Shown piece after piece: positions 35,699-44,242 of a stretch of 64,000 nucleotides of DNA. The notes under the pieces are model-generated. The model did no database searches and was not told where the DNA came from. It worked only from the letters and a program-made list of their open reading frames with translations. The stretch is from Hyphomonadaceae bacterium (lineage in GTDB: Bacteria > Pseudomonadota > Alphaproteobacteria > Caulobacterales > Aquidulcibacteraceae), in contig JALHQO010000007.1 of assembly GCA_022841905.1 (NCBI GenBank), positions 155,026-219,025 on the forward strand, written 5' to 3'. Position 1 is the first letter of the stretch, and the number at the start of each line of letters is the position of its first letter. The position numbers and the translations under genes are program-made.

Positions 35699-36085
35699 GA
35701 CCTGGATTCCTGGAGGTCCGCCTGTTTCGGGCGGGAAAATTGGAAGCGGCGCTGATAGCGGAAAGGCGTTGGGACCGCAAGGCGGGGCGGGCGCTAGGCA
35801 AGCCAAAGAAGGCAATAGGCGGCCGCGAGCGTGCAGGACGCCAGCCAAAACCCGACCTGAGGGCAAAGCGCGGGTCCTGGCGTGGAGGCGGGCGCATCGT
35901 GATCTCCGATCGGAGGGCTGAAGCGGCTTCCCCAAAGGTGGTTGGGGAAGCCGATCCAAGCTACGCGCTAAGGACCAAATTTGGCGGGGGGAAGTCCCTA
36001 GCGCATGAGGAGAATGCAACGTTGGAGTTCGTCTAGTCGGTACGATACCGGACATCTCCGGGATAAATTACAGCGAAGTAGGCTC
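35699..36085. other. Intergenic region with palindromes
   Basis: 387 bases between divergent rpmE and the DUF3052 gene. A 12-bp perfect palindrome CTCCGATCGGAG is at 35904-35915. A 10-bp hairpin pairs CGGCTTCCCC (35924-35933) with GGGGAAGCCG (35944-35953). Both promoters should be here, but I cannot place either with confidence. No tRNA or clear small protein was found. Confidence 0.5.
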
Positions 36086-36490
36086 ATGCGGACGGGATAT
36101 TCGGGAACGCCTTTGGCGAAGAAGTTGGGGTTGGCGCCTAGCGCGCCGCTTTGGGCGTCAGGGATGCCGGCTTCAGTGAAAGCTGTGCTCGATCCTGAAG
36201 CGGGGCCCCGCTACCTCGCGCGGCCCACCAAGGCGCTCGCCGCCGCTCACATCTTTCATGTCAGCAAGGCGAAGCTCGCAGCCGAACTTGAGGGATTGAG
36301 GGCGAAGCTCGCGCCGGACGGGATGGTGTGGGTGTCGTGGCCGAAGAAGGCCGCGAAGATGGAAACCGACATCACTGAGGACGTCATCCGCGCCGTGGCG
36401 CTGCCGATCGGGTTCGTTGACGTGAAAGTATGCGCGGTGGACGAGACGTGGTCGGGGCTGAAGCTGGTGATCCGCAAAGCGCTACGCTGA
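36086..36490 (+). CDS. DUF3052 family protein
   Basis: 134-aa cytoplasmic protein beginning with the family's TGYSGTPLAKKLGLAPSAPL. It continues with HIFHVSKAKLAAELEGLRAK and the core GMVWVSWPKKAAKMETDITE, DVIRAVALPIGFVDVKVCAV, DETWSGLKLVIRK. Function unknown. Its 3' end overlaps the antiporter gene on the other strand by nine bases. Confidence 0.88.
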   Translation: MRTGYSGTPLAKKLGLAPSAPLWASGMPASVKAVLDPEAGPRYLARPTKALAAAHIFHVSKAKLAAELEGLRAKLAPDGMVWVSWPKKAAKMETDITEDVIRAVALPIGFVDVKVCAVDETWSGLKLVIRKALR

Positions 36491-37702
36491 GGCGGGCGCC
36501 GGTTCGGCCTTGGGCTCGGGTTTCGGCGCGATGTGCGGGGCAAAGCGCAGCAGGAACGGGTTGAGCGCGATCGAGATGATCGAGCCGGCGAGGATGAGAT
36601 TGTAGGTCTCCATCGCCATGACTTCGAGCTGCACGCCCAAGCCCGCCAGCACGAACGAGAATTCGCCGATCTGAGCGGTGCCAAGTGCGATCAGCAGGCT
36701 CGACTCTTTCGATTGGCCCAGCATGCGCATCGGTATGTAGCCGAGCACGGCTTTGCCGACGATGATCACCAGCACGATGGCGGCGACGGCGACCGGTTGG
36801 CGCAGCAACACGCCGGGGTCGAACAACATGCCGACGGCGACGAAGAAGATAACGGCGAAGGTGTCGCGCAAGGGCAGCGAGTCCTCGGCTACCTTGTGGC
36901 TGAACTTCGAGCCGTTGAGCGCCAGCCCGCCGAGGAAGGCGCCGAGCGCGAAGCTTGCCCCGAACCAAAAATAAGCCGCCCAGGCGACGCCCAGCGCCAG
37001 CGCCAGGGTGCCGAGCGAGAGAAGCTCGCGCGATTTGGCGTGCGCGATGCGCACGATCAGCCACGGGAAGAAGCGCGCCCCGATCACCAGCATCAAAGCC
37101 ACGAAAAGGGCGATTTTGGCGAAGGTGACGGCGAGCGCGCCGAGCACCACCATGGGTGAGACCTCGGCCTCGCCCGCCGCCATGGCGGTGACCAAAGCCG
37201 GCAGCACGACGATGGCCAGCACGATGACGAGGTCTTCGACCAGCAGCCAGGAGATGCCGATGCGGCCCTCCTCGGTCTTCAGGAGCCGCCGGTCCTCCAG
37301 CGCGCGCATGAAGACGATGGTGCTGGCGATGGAGAGCGAGATGCCGAGCACCACCGCTTCCGCCAGCGGCATTCCCATCGCCATGCCGGCGCCGACGCCC
37401 ATCAGCGTCGCCAGCAGCATTTGGATGACCGAGCCTGGCACCGCGACCCAGCGCACCGACCAGATGTCCTCGACCGATATTTTCAGCCCGACGCCGAACA
37501 TCAGCAGAATGACGCCGATCTCCGAAAGCTGGAGGGCGAAATTGGTGTCGCCGATGAAGCCAGGCGTGTGCGGGCCGACGGCCACGCCGGCGATCAGATA
37601 GCCGACGATAGGCGAGAGGCGCAGACGCTGCGCGATGAAGCCGAACACGAACGCAAGCACGATCGCGGCCACCAAGGTCGAGATCAGGCCGTGCTGCTCC
37701 AT
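36482..37702 (-). CDS. CPA2-type cation:proton antiporter
   Basis: 406-aa membrane protein with about twelve helices. RLRLSPIVGYLIAGVAVGPH, the ISLSIASTIVFMRAL segment and FFVAVGMLFDPGVLL are typical of KefB/YbaL-like CPA2 exchangers. The C-terminal NAD-binding (RCK) domain present in KefB and YbaL is missing: after the last helix only a short Pro/Glu tail follows. It probably exchanges K+ or Na+ for protons. Start at 37702; a longer frame to 37753 looks spurious. Confidence 0.9.
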   Translation of the reverse strand: MEQHGLISTLVAAIVLAFVFGFIAQRLRLSPIVGYLIAGVAVGPHTPGFIGDTNFALQLSEIGVILLMFGVGLKISVEDIWSVRWVAVPGSVIQMLLATLMGVGAGMAMGMPLAEAVVLGISLSIASTIVFMRALEDRRLLKTEEGRIGISWLLVEDLVIVLAIVVLPALVTAMAAGEAEVSPMVVLGALAVTFAKIALFVALMLVIGARFFPWLIVRIAHAKSRELLSLGTLALALGVAWAAYFWFGASFALGAFLGGLALNGSKFSHKVAEDSLPLRDTFAVIFFVAVGMLFDPGVLLRQPVAVAAIVLVIIVGKAVLGYIPMRMLGQSKESSLLIALGTAQIGEFSFVLAGLGVQLEVMAMETYNLILAGSIISIALNPFLLRFAPHIAPKPEPKAEPAPASA

Positions 37703-37832
37703 ACCGTTCACTTCTCCCTCCTCGCCATATGAGGGAAGCCGGCTGCGCCACACAAGGCGAACGCATGCCTCATTCGGAACAAAGTTCAGCGCTGGCCCGT
37801 TTGATCGCCCGAGGGACTTGAGGGCTTTGCTT

Positions 37833-38312
37833 ATGGCTTACGATGGAACGATTGCGGCGACGGTGGCGGATGCACCGGTGCGCAATGATTTTCGCCGCGA
37901 TGAACGACTGATCGTGTTGGCCGGGGGCGCGGCCGTAGGGTTGGTCGCGGGCGTTGGCGTCGCGCTGGCGCTGGGACGCGTCGGCATGTGGCCGCTGATG
38001 ATTGGCGCGCCGCTCTTTGTGTTTGCGCTCTATCTCGCATGCGCCACCACGCACGACGCGATTTCGCGACGCGCCTTTGGCTGCGCGATGGCCGCTGGCT
38101 TGGTGGTGGCGTCGCTGTTTGCCTGGCCGATCAGCGCCATGTTTGCGACGTCGCTGCCGACTTGGGCCGGCCCCGCGGCGGCTGTGGCTTCGATGGCGCT
38201 GCTCGCGTCATGCTGGAGCGGCGCTTCCTCGGCAGTGTACCGGCTCTCAGGACAAGCGGCGATCGTGTGCGCGGGCGCCGCTTATCTCGGCGTCGTCAAT
38301 ACGCTGAGCTAA
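37833..38312 (+). CDS. Membrane protein of unknown function
   Basis: 159-aa protein with about five hydrophobic helices (LIVLAGGAAVGLVAGVGVAL, PLMIGAPLFVFALYLACA, AMAAGLVVASLFAWPISAMF and others). No family recognised. Its last 17 bases overlap the 3' end of the UbiB-type kinase gene on the other strand. Confidence 0.7.
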   Translation: MAYDGTIAATVADAPVRNDFRRDERLIVLAGGAAVGLVAGVGVALALGRVGMWPLMIGAPLFVFALYLACATTHDAISRRAFGCAMAAGLVVASLFAWPISAMFATSLPTWAGPAAAVASMALLASCWSGASSAVYRLSGQAAIVCAGAAYLGVVNTLS

Positions 38313-39642
38313 GGCCGACCGCGGCCAGCGCTTCGGTTTGGCGTTGGGCTAGAGCTTCCGGCGAAAAGTCGGCGACGCTTTCGGCGAACATGGCGCTGAA
38401 GTTCAGCTCTGCTTTCAGATGCAGGAACGCTGCGCCCAGGCCGATGGCGGCGCGGTCCATGAACACGAACTCCCGCGGGATCAGCACGGGGCCGAGTGTC
38501 TGCAGCCGCTTGCGCACGGCGAAGGCTTCGCGGCGACCGTATTCGGACGGCGGCACGTCGTCGGCGATGGTGCGGACGCGGTCGTCAAGCATGGGGCCAT
38601 AGATAAAGCGCGCCCACATGGTCAGCGCGTCGATCAGTTCGGCGTTCAGATTCTTGAAGCCCCAGATCTCGTACGAGTGCGCCACTTGATCCATGTCGCC
38701 GGCCTTGAGCCCGCCCCAGAGGCCCACGACGCCCTCCAGAAAGCGCGGCGGGAAGATGCGGACGCAGCCGAAGTCCAACAGCTGTAGCCGCTCGGCGTTT
38801 TCGGTGAGCGCGTAATTACCGAGGTGCGGATCGCCGTGAATGACGCCGTAACGGGTCATCGGTCCCCACCAGGCTTTGAACAGCATCCGTGCGATGTGGT
38901 TACGCGTCTCCTGGCTCTCATCCAGCCAATGCATCAGGCCTTTGCCGTCGAGCCAGGTCATGGTGAGCAAGCGCTTGGTGGAGAGCTCCTCCAGCGGCTC
39001 CGGCGTGTTGATGGTCGGCTCGTTTGCCAGCATCAGCGCGAAAAGGCGCATCTGCTTCAGCTCGCGGGCGTAATCCAATTCCTCGCGCAAGCGCTCGCCG
39101 ACTTCGAGGATGGCTTCTGAAGAATCGATCGAGCCGTCCATATTCTTGAACAGGCCCAGCAGCGTACGCAGTTGGCCGAGATCGGCTTCGACGGCGCTGG
39201 CCATGTCCGGGTACTGAAGCTTGCAGGCAAGCGCGCGGCCGTCATGGGCGGTGGCGCGATGCACTTGCCCGAGTGATGCGGCTGCAGCGGCTTCACGGTC
39301 GAAGGTTCTATACTTGGTTAGCCAATCGTCACCAAGTTCGGCGCGCATGCGGCGCTGCACGAACGGCCAGCCCATGGCCGGCGCATGCGCCTGCAGTGTG
39401 CGAAACTCTTTTGCGTATGCTTCGGGCAAAAGGTCGGGGATCGTTGAAAGCAGCTGCGCCACTTTCATCAGCGGGCCCTTGGAGCGGCCGAGCGCCTGGC
39501 GCACGGCTTTGGCGAGCGCTGCTTGATCGGCGCCCATCATGCGCGCGCCGACCGCGCCGGAAATGTTGGCGCCCACGCTCGCCACGCGCCCAATGCGGGC
39601 GGTAATGCGGTTACGCTCAGGATCGCGCGGTTGGTCGCTCAT
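38296..39642 (-). CDS. ABC1/UbiB-type atypical kinase
   Basis: 448-aa protein of the AarF/ADCK/UbiB family. The KxGQ-like motif reads LMKVAQLLSTIPDLLP, the Ala-rich loop is EAAAAASLGQVHRA, the catalytic part is HGDPHLGNYAL, and LLDFGCVRIF supplies the metal Asp. Members support ubiquinone biosynthesis or lipid handling. It lacks C-terminal membrane helices of true UbiB, so it may be an ADCK-like relative. Confidence 0.9.
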   Translation of the reverse strand: MSDQPRDPERNRITARIGRVASVGANISGAVGARMMGADQAALAKAVRQALGRSKGPLMKVAQLLSTIPDLLPEAYAKEFRTLQAHAPAMGWPFVQRRMRAELGDDWLTKYRTFDREAAAAASLGQVHRATAHDGRALACKLQYPDMASAVEADLGQLRTLLGLFKNMDGSIDSSEAILEVGERLREELDYARELKQMRLFALMLANEPTINTPEPLEELSTKRLLTMTWLDGKGLMHWLDESQETRNHIARMLFKAWWGPMTRYGVIHGDPHLGNYALTENAERLQLLDFGCVRIFPPRFLEGVVGLWGGLKAGDMDQVAHSYEIWGFKNLNAELIDALTMWARFIYGPMLDDRVRTIADDVPPSEYGRREAFAVRKRLQTLGPVLIPREFVFMDRAAIGLGAAFLHLKAELNFSAMFAESVADFSPEALAQRQTEALAAVGLSSAY

Positions 39643-39808
39643 GCGGGGGAGGTGATGGTGAACACGGTGTTTATCTAGTGCCTATGAGGCCTTACGAATA
39701 TCGCAGTTTGCTGTGCCATTTTAACGCGACCTGAACCTCCCCTCCGTAAGGTGCCCGCAATGACCAGCGTTTCCATCAGAGAAACGCGGCAAAGAATTGG
39801 TGGGTACC

Positions 39809-41305
39809 ATGGGTAAGACGATCCTGATCGTCGATGACGATCCTGCGCAGCGCCGTCTGTTGCAGGCGGCCGTAGAGCGCAACGGCTTTCTCACGCGCGC
39901 GGCGGAAAACGGCCAGCAAGCCGTCGCCGCTGTCGATACGCACGCCGACATTGATGCGGTTCTGCTCGATCTCGTCATGCCAGGCATGAGCGGGCAAGAG
40001 GCGCTGAAGGAAATTCGCATGCGCCGCGGCGATCTGCCGTGCATCGTGCTGACGGCCTCGGGCGGCATCGACACGGTCGTCACCGCCATGCAAGCAGGCG
40101 CGTCGGATTTTTTTGTAAAGCCGGCTTCACCCGAACGTATTCTGGTTTCGCTGCGCAACGCGCTCGAAATGTCGAACCTGAAAACCGAAGTTGTGCGCTT
40201 AAAGAAGCGCGCGACTGGCCAGCTTTCCTTCGATGACATGGTGGCGAACGCGGCCGTGATGGGCCCTGTCGTTCGCATGGGCCGCCGCGCGGCGGCGTCG
40301 AATATTCCGGTGTTGATCACTGGCGAAAGCGGCGTCGGCAAGGAAGTGCTGGCGCGCTGCATTCAAGGCGCATCCGAGCGCGCGGGCCGTCCGTTCGTGA
40401 CGGTGAACTGCGGCGCTATTCCGGAAAACCTGGTGGAGTCGATCCTGTTCGGCCACACCAAGGGCTCGTTCACGGGTGCGACCGACAATCACGCCGGCAA
40501 GTTCGTCGAGGCCAATGGCGGCACGCTGTTCTTGGATGAAGTCGGCGAACTGCCGCTCGACATGCAAGTGAAGTTGCTGCGCGTGCTGCAAGAAGGCGAA
40601 GTCGATCCGGTGGGCTCCAAGCGCCCGGTGAAGGTCGATGTCCGTATCGTCAGCGCCACCAACAAGGATTTAGCCAAACTCGTCGCCGACGGGCGCTTCC
40701 GTGAAGATCTCTATTATCGCTTGAACGTATTCCCCATCGAAGCGCCGCCGCTGCGTGAGCGCAAGGAAGACGTGCCGGCGCTGGTTTCGCGTTTCGTCGC
40801 GCGCTTCAACGCCGAAGAGGGCCGCACCGTGCGCGGCGCGTCGGCTGCGGCGATGCAGATGCTGATGGACTTCGATTGGCCGGGCAATGTCCGTCAACTT
40901 GAGAACAGCGTCTTCCGCGCCGTGATCCTCTGCGAAGGCGATGTGCTGCAACCGGAAGACTTTCCGCAAATCTCCGGCTTAAAGCCGCTGATGGCGGCGA
41001 ATGACGCGCTGCCGGCGGACGTGCCTGTGCCGGCCAACGATCATCACGTCACTGCGTCGCACCTGGCGTTCAGCGCTGTCGTGCAAGCGGCGGCGGATGC
41101 GTCGCCACAGCCTGTGGCCGTGTTCGACGGCGAGGGCCATTTGCGCCAGCTCGAACAGATCGAGCGCGATCTGATCGAACTCGCGATCGATCACTATTCC
41201 GGGCATATGTCTGAAGTGGCGCGCCGCCTCGGTATTGGCCGCTCGACGCTCTACCGCAAACTGCGCGAGTATGGGCTCGAAGAGAAAGCCGTCGGCGAAG
41301 GCTAA
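39809..41305 (+). CDS. Sigma-54-dependent response regulator (NtrC family)
   Basis: 498-aa, three domains. The receiver (residues 1-120) has phospho-acceptor Asp54 in [11 protein letters not shown]. The AAA+ core has Walker A GESGVGKE (172-179) and the sigma-54 contact loop as GSFTGA (219-224) in place of GAFTGA. The C-terminal Fis-type helix-turn-helix ends with [21 protein letters not shown] Pro/Ala-rich linker of about 60 residues precedes it. ATG 39809 is preferred over an in-frame TTG at 39797. The cognate kinase and targets are not in the window. Confidence 0.94.
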   Translation: MGKTILIVDDDPAQRRLLQAAVERNGFLTRAAENGQQAVAAVDTHADIDAVLLDLVMPGMSGQEALKEIRMRRGDLPCIVLTASGGIDTVVTAMQAGASDFFVKPASPERILVSLRNALEMSNLKTEVVRLKKRATGQLSFDDMVANAAVMGPVVRMGRRAAASNIPVLITGESGVGKEVLARCIQGASERAGRPFVTVNCGAIPENLVESILFGHTKGSFTGATDNHAGKFVEANGGTLFLDEVGELPLDMQVKLLRVLQEGEVDPVGSKRPVKVDVRIVSATNKDLAKLVADGRFREDLYYRLNVFPIEAPPLRERKEDVPALVSRFVARFNAEEGRTVRGASAAAMQMLMDFDWPGNVRQLENSVFRAVILCEGDVLQPEDFPQISGLKPLMAANDALPADVPVPANDHHVTASHLAFSAVVQAAADASPQPVAVFDGEGHLRQLEQIERDLIELAIDHYSGHMSEVARRLGIGRSTLYRKLREYGLEEKAVGEG

Positions 41306-41317
41306 AGGAGTTGAGCG

Positions 41318-41593
41318 ATGGCGTTGCTGCTTGCTTGGGCCGGCATCAACGTCATCGCGTTTCTCGCTTTCGGCTGGGATAAGCGCCAATCGATCCGTCA
41401 CGGCTCACGTCTCGCTGAGCGCACGCTGCTGGCGCTCGCGCTGTTCGGCGGCGCACTTGGCGCGCTGATCGGGCAACAAGTCTTCCGCCACAAGACCCAG
41501 AAACAACCGTTCCGCACGCTGCTCTGGCTGGCGGCGGTGGTGAATTTGTTGGCGGCGATTGTGGTGGTGCGTGTGGATTGGCTGGCGGGTTAG
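41318..41593 (+). CDS. DUF1294 family membrane protein
   Basis: 91 aa, about three helices. NVIAFLAFGWDKRQSIRHGS, RLAERTLLALALFGGALGAL and QQVFRHKTQKQPFRTLLWLA are the DUF1294 hallmarks (FxxxxxDK, RxxExxL, GGxxGAxxGxxxFRHKTxKxxF). Function unknown. It follows the sigma-54 regulator by 12 bases on the same strand. Confidence 0.9.
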   Translation: MALLLAWAGINVIAFLAFGWDKRQSIRHGSRLAERTLLALALFGGALGALIGQQVFRHKTQKQPFRTLLWLAAVVNLLAAIVVVRVDWLAG

Positions 41594-41955
41594 TCCCGTT
41601 CCGTCGGCGGCCGCCGGTTTTTCCAGCCCAGCGGCTTCTTCGTTGTCATGCCTTTGCGTTTCTTGCCGCGGGCTTTGGCGGCGATCTCTTTGAGCTTTAC
41701 GGTTTGTAGCGTGGAGAGCGCTTCGTCCTTGCGGCCTTTGCTGAGGTCGTGGAAGGCGGAGCCGTATTTTTCGAGGCGTTTATCGACCTGGGTGAGAAAC
41801 TCGTTTTCCCATTGCGAGTAATCGACCACGCCTTCGCCGGGCTTCACTTCACCGGTTTCGGGATCGATGGTCTCGGGCGCAGCACTTTTGGCTGCGAGCT
41901 TGCGGATCAACCGCTGCGCTTTGCGCGTCTTCTTCTGATCGACGTCGCGGGGCAT
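41590..41955 (-). CDS. Basic conserved hypothetical protein
   Basis: 121-aa Lys-rich protein: KKTRKAQRLIRKLAAKSAAP, VDYSQWENEFLTQVDKRLEK, YGSAFHDLSKGRKDEALSTL and a basic tail. Possibly nucleic-acid binding, by charge only. No family recognised. Its stop overlaps the DUF1294 stop (convergent). Upstream is the repeat block at 41956. Confidence 0.7.
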   Translation of the reverse strand: MPRDVDQKKTRKAQRLIRKLAAKSAAPETIDPETGEVKPGEGVVDYSQWENEFLTQVDKRLEKYGSAFHDLSKGRKDEALSTLQTVKLKEIAAKARGKKRKGMTTKKPLGWKNRRPPTERD

Positions 41956-42043
41956 TCTAGGGACCAGGTTCTAGGGACTGGGGACTAGGGGCGCAATTGA
42001 AGCTGCCGCGCCCGAGTCCTGAAAACCTCGTCCCTAGTCCCTA
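41956..42043. repeat. Inverted heptamer tandem repeat touching the gapR stop
   Basis: Left part (41958-41990) is built of seven-base units close to TAGGGAC: TAGGGAC, CAGGTTC, TAGGGAC, TGGGGAC, TAGGGGC. The right part (about 42011-42043) carries the same units in reverse, read on the other strand as TAGGGAC, TAGGGAC, GAGGTTT. The TAG of the first right-hand unit is the gapR stop codon. The pair can fold into a long imperfect hairpin. It lies between gapR and the hypothetical gene. Confidence 0.65.
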
Positions 42044-42322
42044 AATCTCGCCGAGCGCGTGCAGGTACAGATCGCGCACTTGTTCTTGCTCTTCGCGCTC
42101 TTGGCGGTCCTGCTTGCGGATGCGGACGACTTGGCGGAGCACCTTCGGATCGAGGCCGAAGCTCTTGGCTTCGGCATAAGTCTCTTTCACGTCGTCGGAG
42201 ATCGACTTTTTCTCTTCTTCGAGCTTCTCGATCCGCGCCACGATCTGGCGCAGTTTTTCTTGTGTCGATTGCGTCAGCGATTGCACCGCGACGACTGTGT
42301 CCGTTCCACCAAAATCCGGCAT
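42041..42322 (-). CDS. gapR: Nucleoid-associated protein GapR (DUF2312)
   Basis: 93-aa protein. EKLRQIVARIEKLEEEKKSI, SDDVKETYAEAKSFGLDPKV and LRQVVRIRKQDRQEREEQEQ are the GapR core. GapR clamps overtwisted DNA ahead of replication and stimulates topoisomerases; it is essential in Caulobacter. The ATG at 42322 gives a slightly extended N-terminus (MPDFGGTDTVVAVQSLTQST). Its stop falls inside a repeat. Confidence 0.94.
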   Translation of the reverse strand: MPDFGGTDTVVAVQSLTQSTQEKLRQIVARIEKLEEEKKSISDDVKETYAEAKSFGLDPKVLRQVVRIRKQDRQEREEQEQVRDLYLHALGEI

Positions 42323-42363
42323 CTGCCCCACCTTCGTTTCGAGAATCGAATCGTTACGAAACT

Positions 42364-43329
42364 CTAGGCTTGGCTCGGCGCGCTCGTCATCTCGTTGACA
42401 CGCCGAATCGCTGCGATGACGAGGTCTGTCCTCAGGCGATGCGGCATGTGGCCGGTATCGGGGGCGATAACGAGTTCGCCGGCCGGCAAAGTCGCCGCCA
42501 AAGCGCGGGCGTGGCGCTTGGGCGAGACGATGCGGTCCTTCTCGGCGGTGATGATCACAGTGGGTGTGAGTAAGTCGGCGTAGCGCGGCGCTTGCGCGGC
42601 GAACTCGGCGTTCGAGGCGCAGACATCGAGCGCCGATGCGCGAAACGCGCGCGGCCGGAAGATGAGCGGCACGCCAGCGCGTTCGAGATAATCCACAGGC
42701 GCGGGCGCCGGCCAGAAATTGTTGGCGACGCTGCTTGGGCTCATCGGCGGGCCGAGTGCGGGGATCAGCAAGCCGCAAAAAATGTCGCCGAGAATCGGTG
42801 TCGCCGAGAGCCGCGCCCACCAGGCCGGCTTGCCGGGATAGGGATTGCAGGCGGGTGCTGCGAGCACGAGGCCGCGCACGAGATGTGGAAAGTTGAGCGC
42901 AAGCCGAAGCGCAACAGCAGCGCCAAGTGAGTGCGCGACGATGATGGCGGGGCCGTCGCCGGTTTGCTCCAGCACGCGCGCGGCGCATTGGGCTTGGTGT
43001 GCGAGCGTGTGCGCATTGGCGCGGGCGCGTGAAGAATAGCCCATGCCGGGGCGGTCGTAAGCGATGACGCGGTGGAGCGGCGAAAACTCATCCGCCAGCG
43101 GTTCCCAGAGTTCGAGCAGGTTCGAACTGGCGCCGTGGATCAAGAGAATGCGCGGGGCGCCTTCCATGCCGGCTTCGCGCACATGCAAGCGGGTGTCGCT
43201 TGTTTCGATGAAGCGGCCAGTGGGTGGGAATTGCGCCTCTACGCGGCGCGTATAGGCGCGGGCGTTGGCGTGGAGCAGAAAACCTGTGAGCGCGACCGCG
43301 GCTGCCGCAGCCAACAGCCACCAGATCAT
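42364..43329 (-). CDS. Alpha/beta hydrolase with N-terminal helix
   Basis: 321 aa. A hydrophobic N-terminus (WWLLAAAAAVALTGFLL) acts as anchor or signal. The fold shows LLIHGASSNLLELWEPLADE, the nucleophile in VAHSLGAA, the acid in TAEKDRIV and the His in DTGHMPHRL. Substrate unknown. Its ATG overlaps the upstream TPR lipoprotein stop (ATGA). Confidence 0.86.
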   Translation of the reverse strand: MIWWLLAAAAAVALTGFLLHANARAYTRRVEAQFPPTGRFIETSDTRLHVREAGMEGAPRILLIHGASSNLLELWEPLADEFSPLHRVIAYDRPGMGYSSRARANAHTLAHQAQCAARVLEQTGDGPAIIVAHSLGAAVALRLALNFPHLVRGLVLAAPACNPYPGKPAWWARLSATPILGDIFCGLLIPALGPPMSPSSVANNFWPAPAPVDYLERAGVPLIFRPRAFRASALDVCASNAEFAAQAPRYADLLTPTVIITAEKDRIVSPKRHARALAATLPAGELVIAPDTGHMPHRLRTDLVIAAIRRVNEMTSAPSQA

Positions 43330-43886
43330 GCCTCGCGGCCGTCGACGCGCGGTTCGAGACGCTGCACGCCTTGCAGTGCGGTTTCATAGTGCGGGTGGAT
43401 GGCGAGCGCCGCTCGGAACGCTTCGAGCGCTGCGCGGTGTTGGCCGAGTTCTTCGTAGATGAGGCCAAGGCCCGCATAAGCGCCGAAGTGGCGCGGCTCG
43501 CGCTTCAGCGTTTCCTGGATGGCGGCGATGGCGCCCGGATAATCTTCGCCACGATAGGCGAGGTTGGCGCGCCGGTTCCAGGGTTCGGCGTAATCCGGGG
43601 CGAGATCGCTCGCCTGGTCGAGATAGGAGCCGGCGAGATCGCGATCGCCCTCGTTCTCGGCGGCGGCGGCGCGTTCGAGCAGGATGTTGACGGTCGGCGA
43701 GCCGCTATCGGCCCAGCGGGCCCAGATGGCTTGTTCGACGGATGCCGCGAGCGAGGCGTCCTCAGCTTGCTCCAATTGCGCGAACAGGCCGTCAAGCTCA
43801 GCGTCGCTGCGATTGGGCGCGGACGTGTTGGCGCCGCACGCGGCGAGCGTCAGGGCAGCGGCAATGGCGATGAAAAAACGGCGCAT
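43326..43886 (-). CDS. TPR lipoprotein
   Basis: 186 aa. The lipobox LAAC follows a short signal (FFIAIAAALTLAAC). TPR helices fill the rest (AYLxxAxxLAP-type: GSYLDQASDLAPDYAEPWNR, RGEDYPGAIAAIQETLKREP, GLIYEELGQHRAALEAFRAA). Likely a scaffold in the envelope. It overlaps the hydrolase start. Confidence 0.82.
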   Translation of the reverse strand: MRRFFIAIAAALTLAACGANTSAPNRSDAELDGLFAQLEQAEDASLAASVEQAIWARWADSGSPTVNILLERAAAAENEGDRDLAGSYLDQASDLAPDYAEPWNRRANLAYRGEDYPGAIAAIQETLKREPRHFGAYAGLGLIYEELGQHRAALEAFRAALAIHPHYETALQGVQRLEPRVDGREA

Positions 43887-43974
43887 GGAGACCTGAATCG
43901 GGAACTTGAGTTTACCCGAACTTCACTACGCCCGCGAGGGGCGTGGCGCCTGTGGGCTCCAATTGGGGCCTATT

Positions 43975-44100
43975 TCAGCCCTGCTTGGCCTTATACCGGG
44001 GATCGACCTTGTTGATCACATAGATACGGCCCTTACGGCGCACGATCCGGCAAGCCCGGTGACGGGTCTTCAGGGATTTGAGCGACGATCTGACTTTCAT
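43975..44100 (-). CDS. rpmJ: 50S ribosomal protein bL36 (zinc-free type)
   Basis: 41-aa basic protein: [40 protein letters not shown]. This is bL36 of the YkgO type; the CxxC and later Cys/His zinc ligands are absent. The start at 44100 is the family Met; the frame extends further upstream without family sequence. Its own promoter must lie at 44101-44240. Confidence 0.94.
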   Translation of the reverse strand: MKVRSSLKSLKTRHRACRIVRRKGRIYVINKVDPRYKAKQG

Positions 44101-44242
44101 GGCCGTGGTTTCCGGGGTCGAAATTGAAGCGGGGTGGATAAAGGTCCGCTCCAAGGAAGTCAACGTAGGGCAGGCGCGGACATTGCTTGCGCCACCCAAT
44201 GCACCCTAGAGGCGTTGGGTAGCGATGATGAAGGGGTACTGG

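Noticed and set aside
35904..35953. Palindrome and hairpin upstream of rpmE as a zinc-regulated (Zur) site
   Set aside because: The rpmE here lacks zinc ligands, and the palindrome CTCCGATCGGAG does not resemble the AT-rich Zur box.
39643..39808. TGGCAC-like sequence on the minus strand resembling a sigma-54 promoter
   Set aside because: The -12 half does not match (TTGC expected, ACTG/CTGC found at the wrong spacing), so I do not call a sigma-54 promoter.
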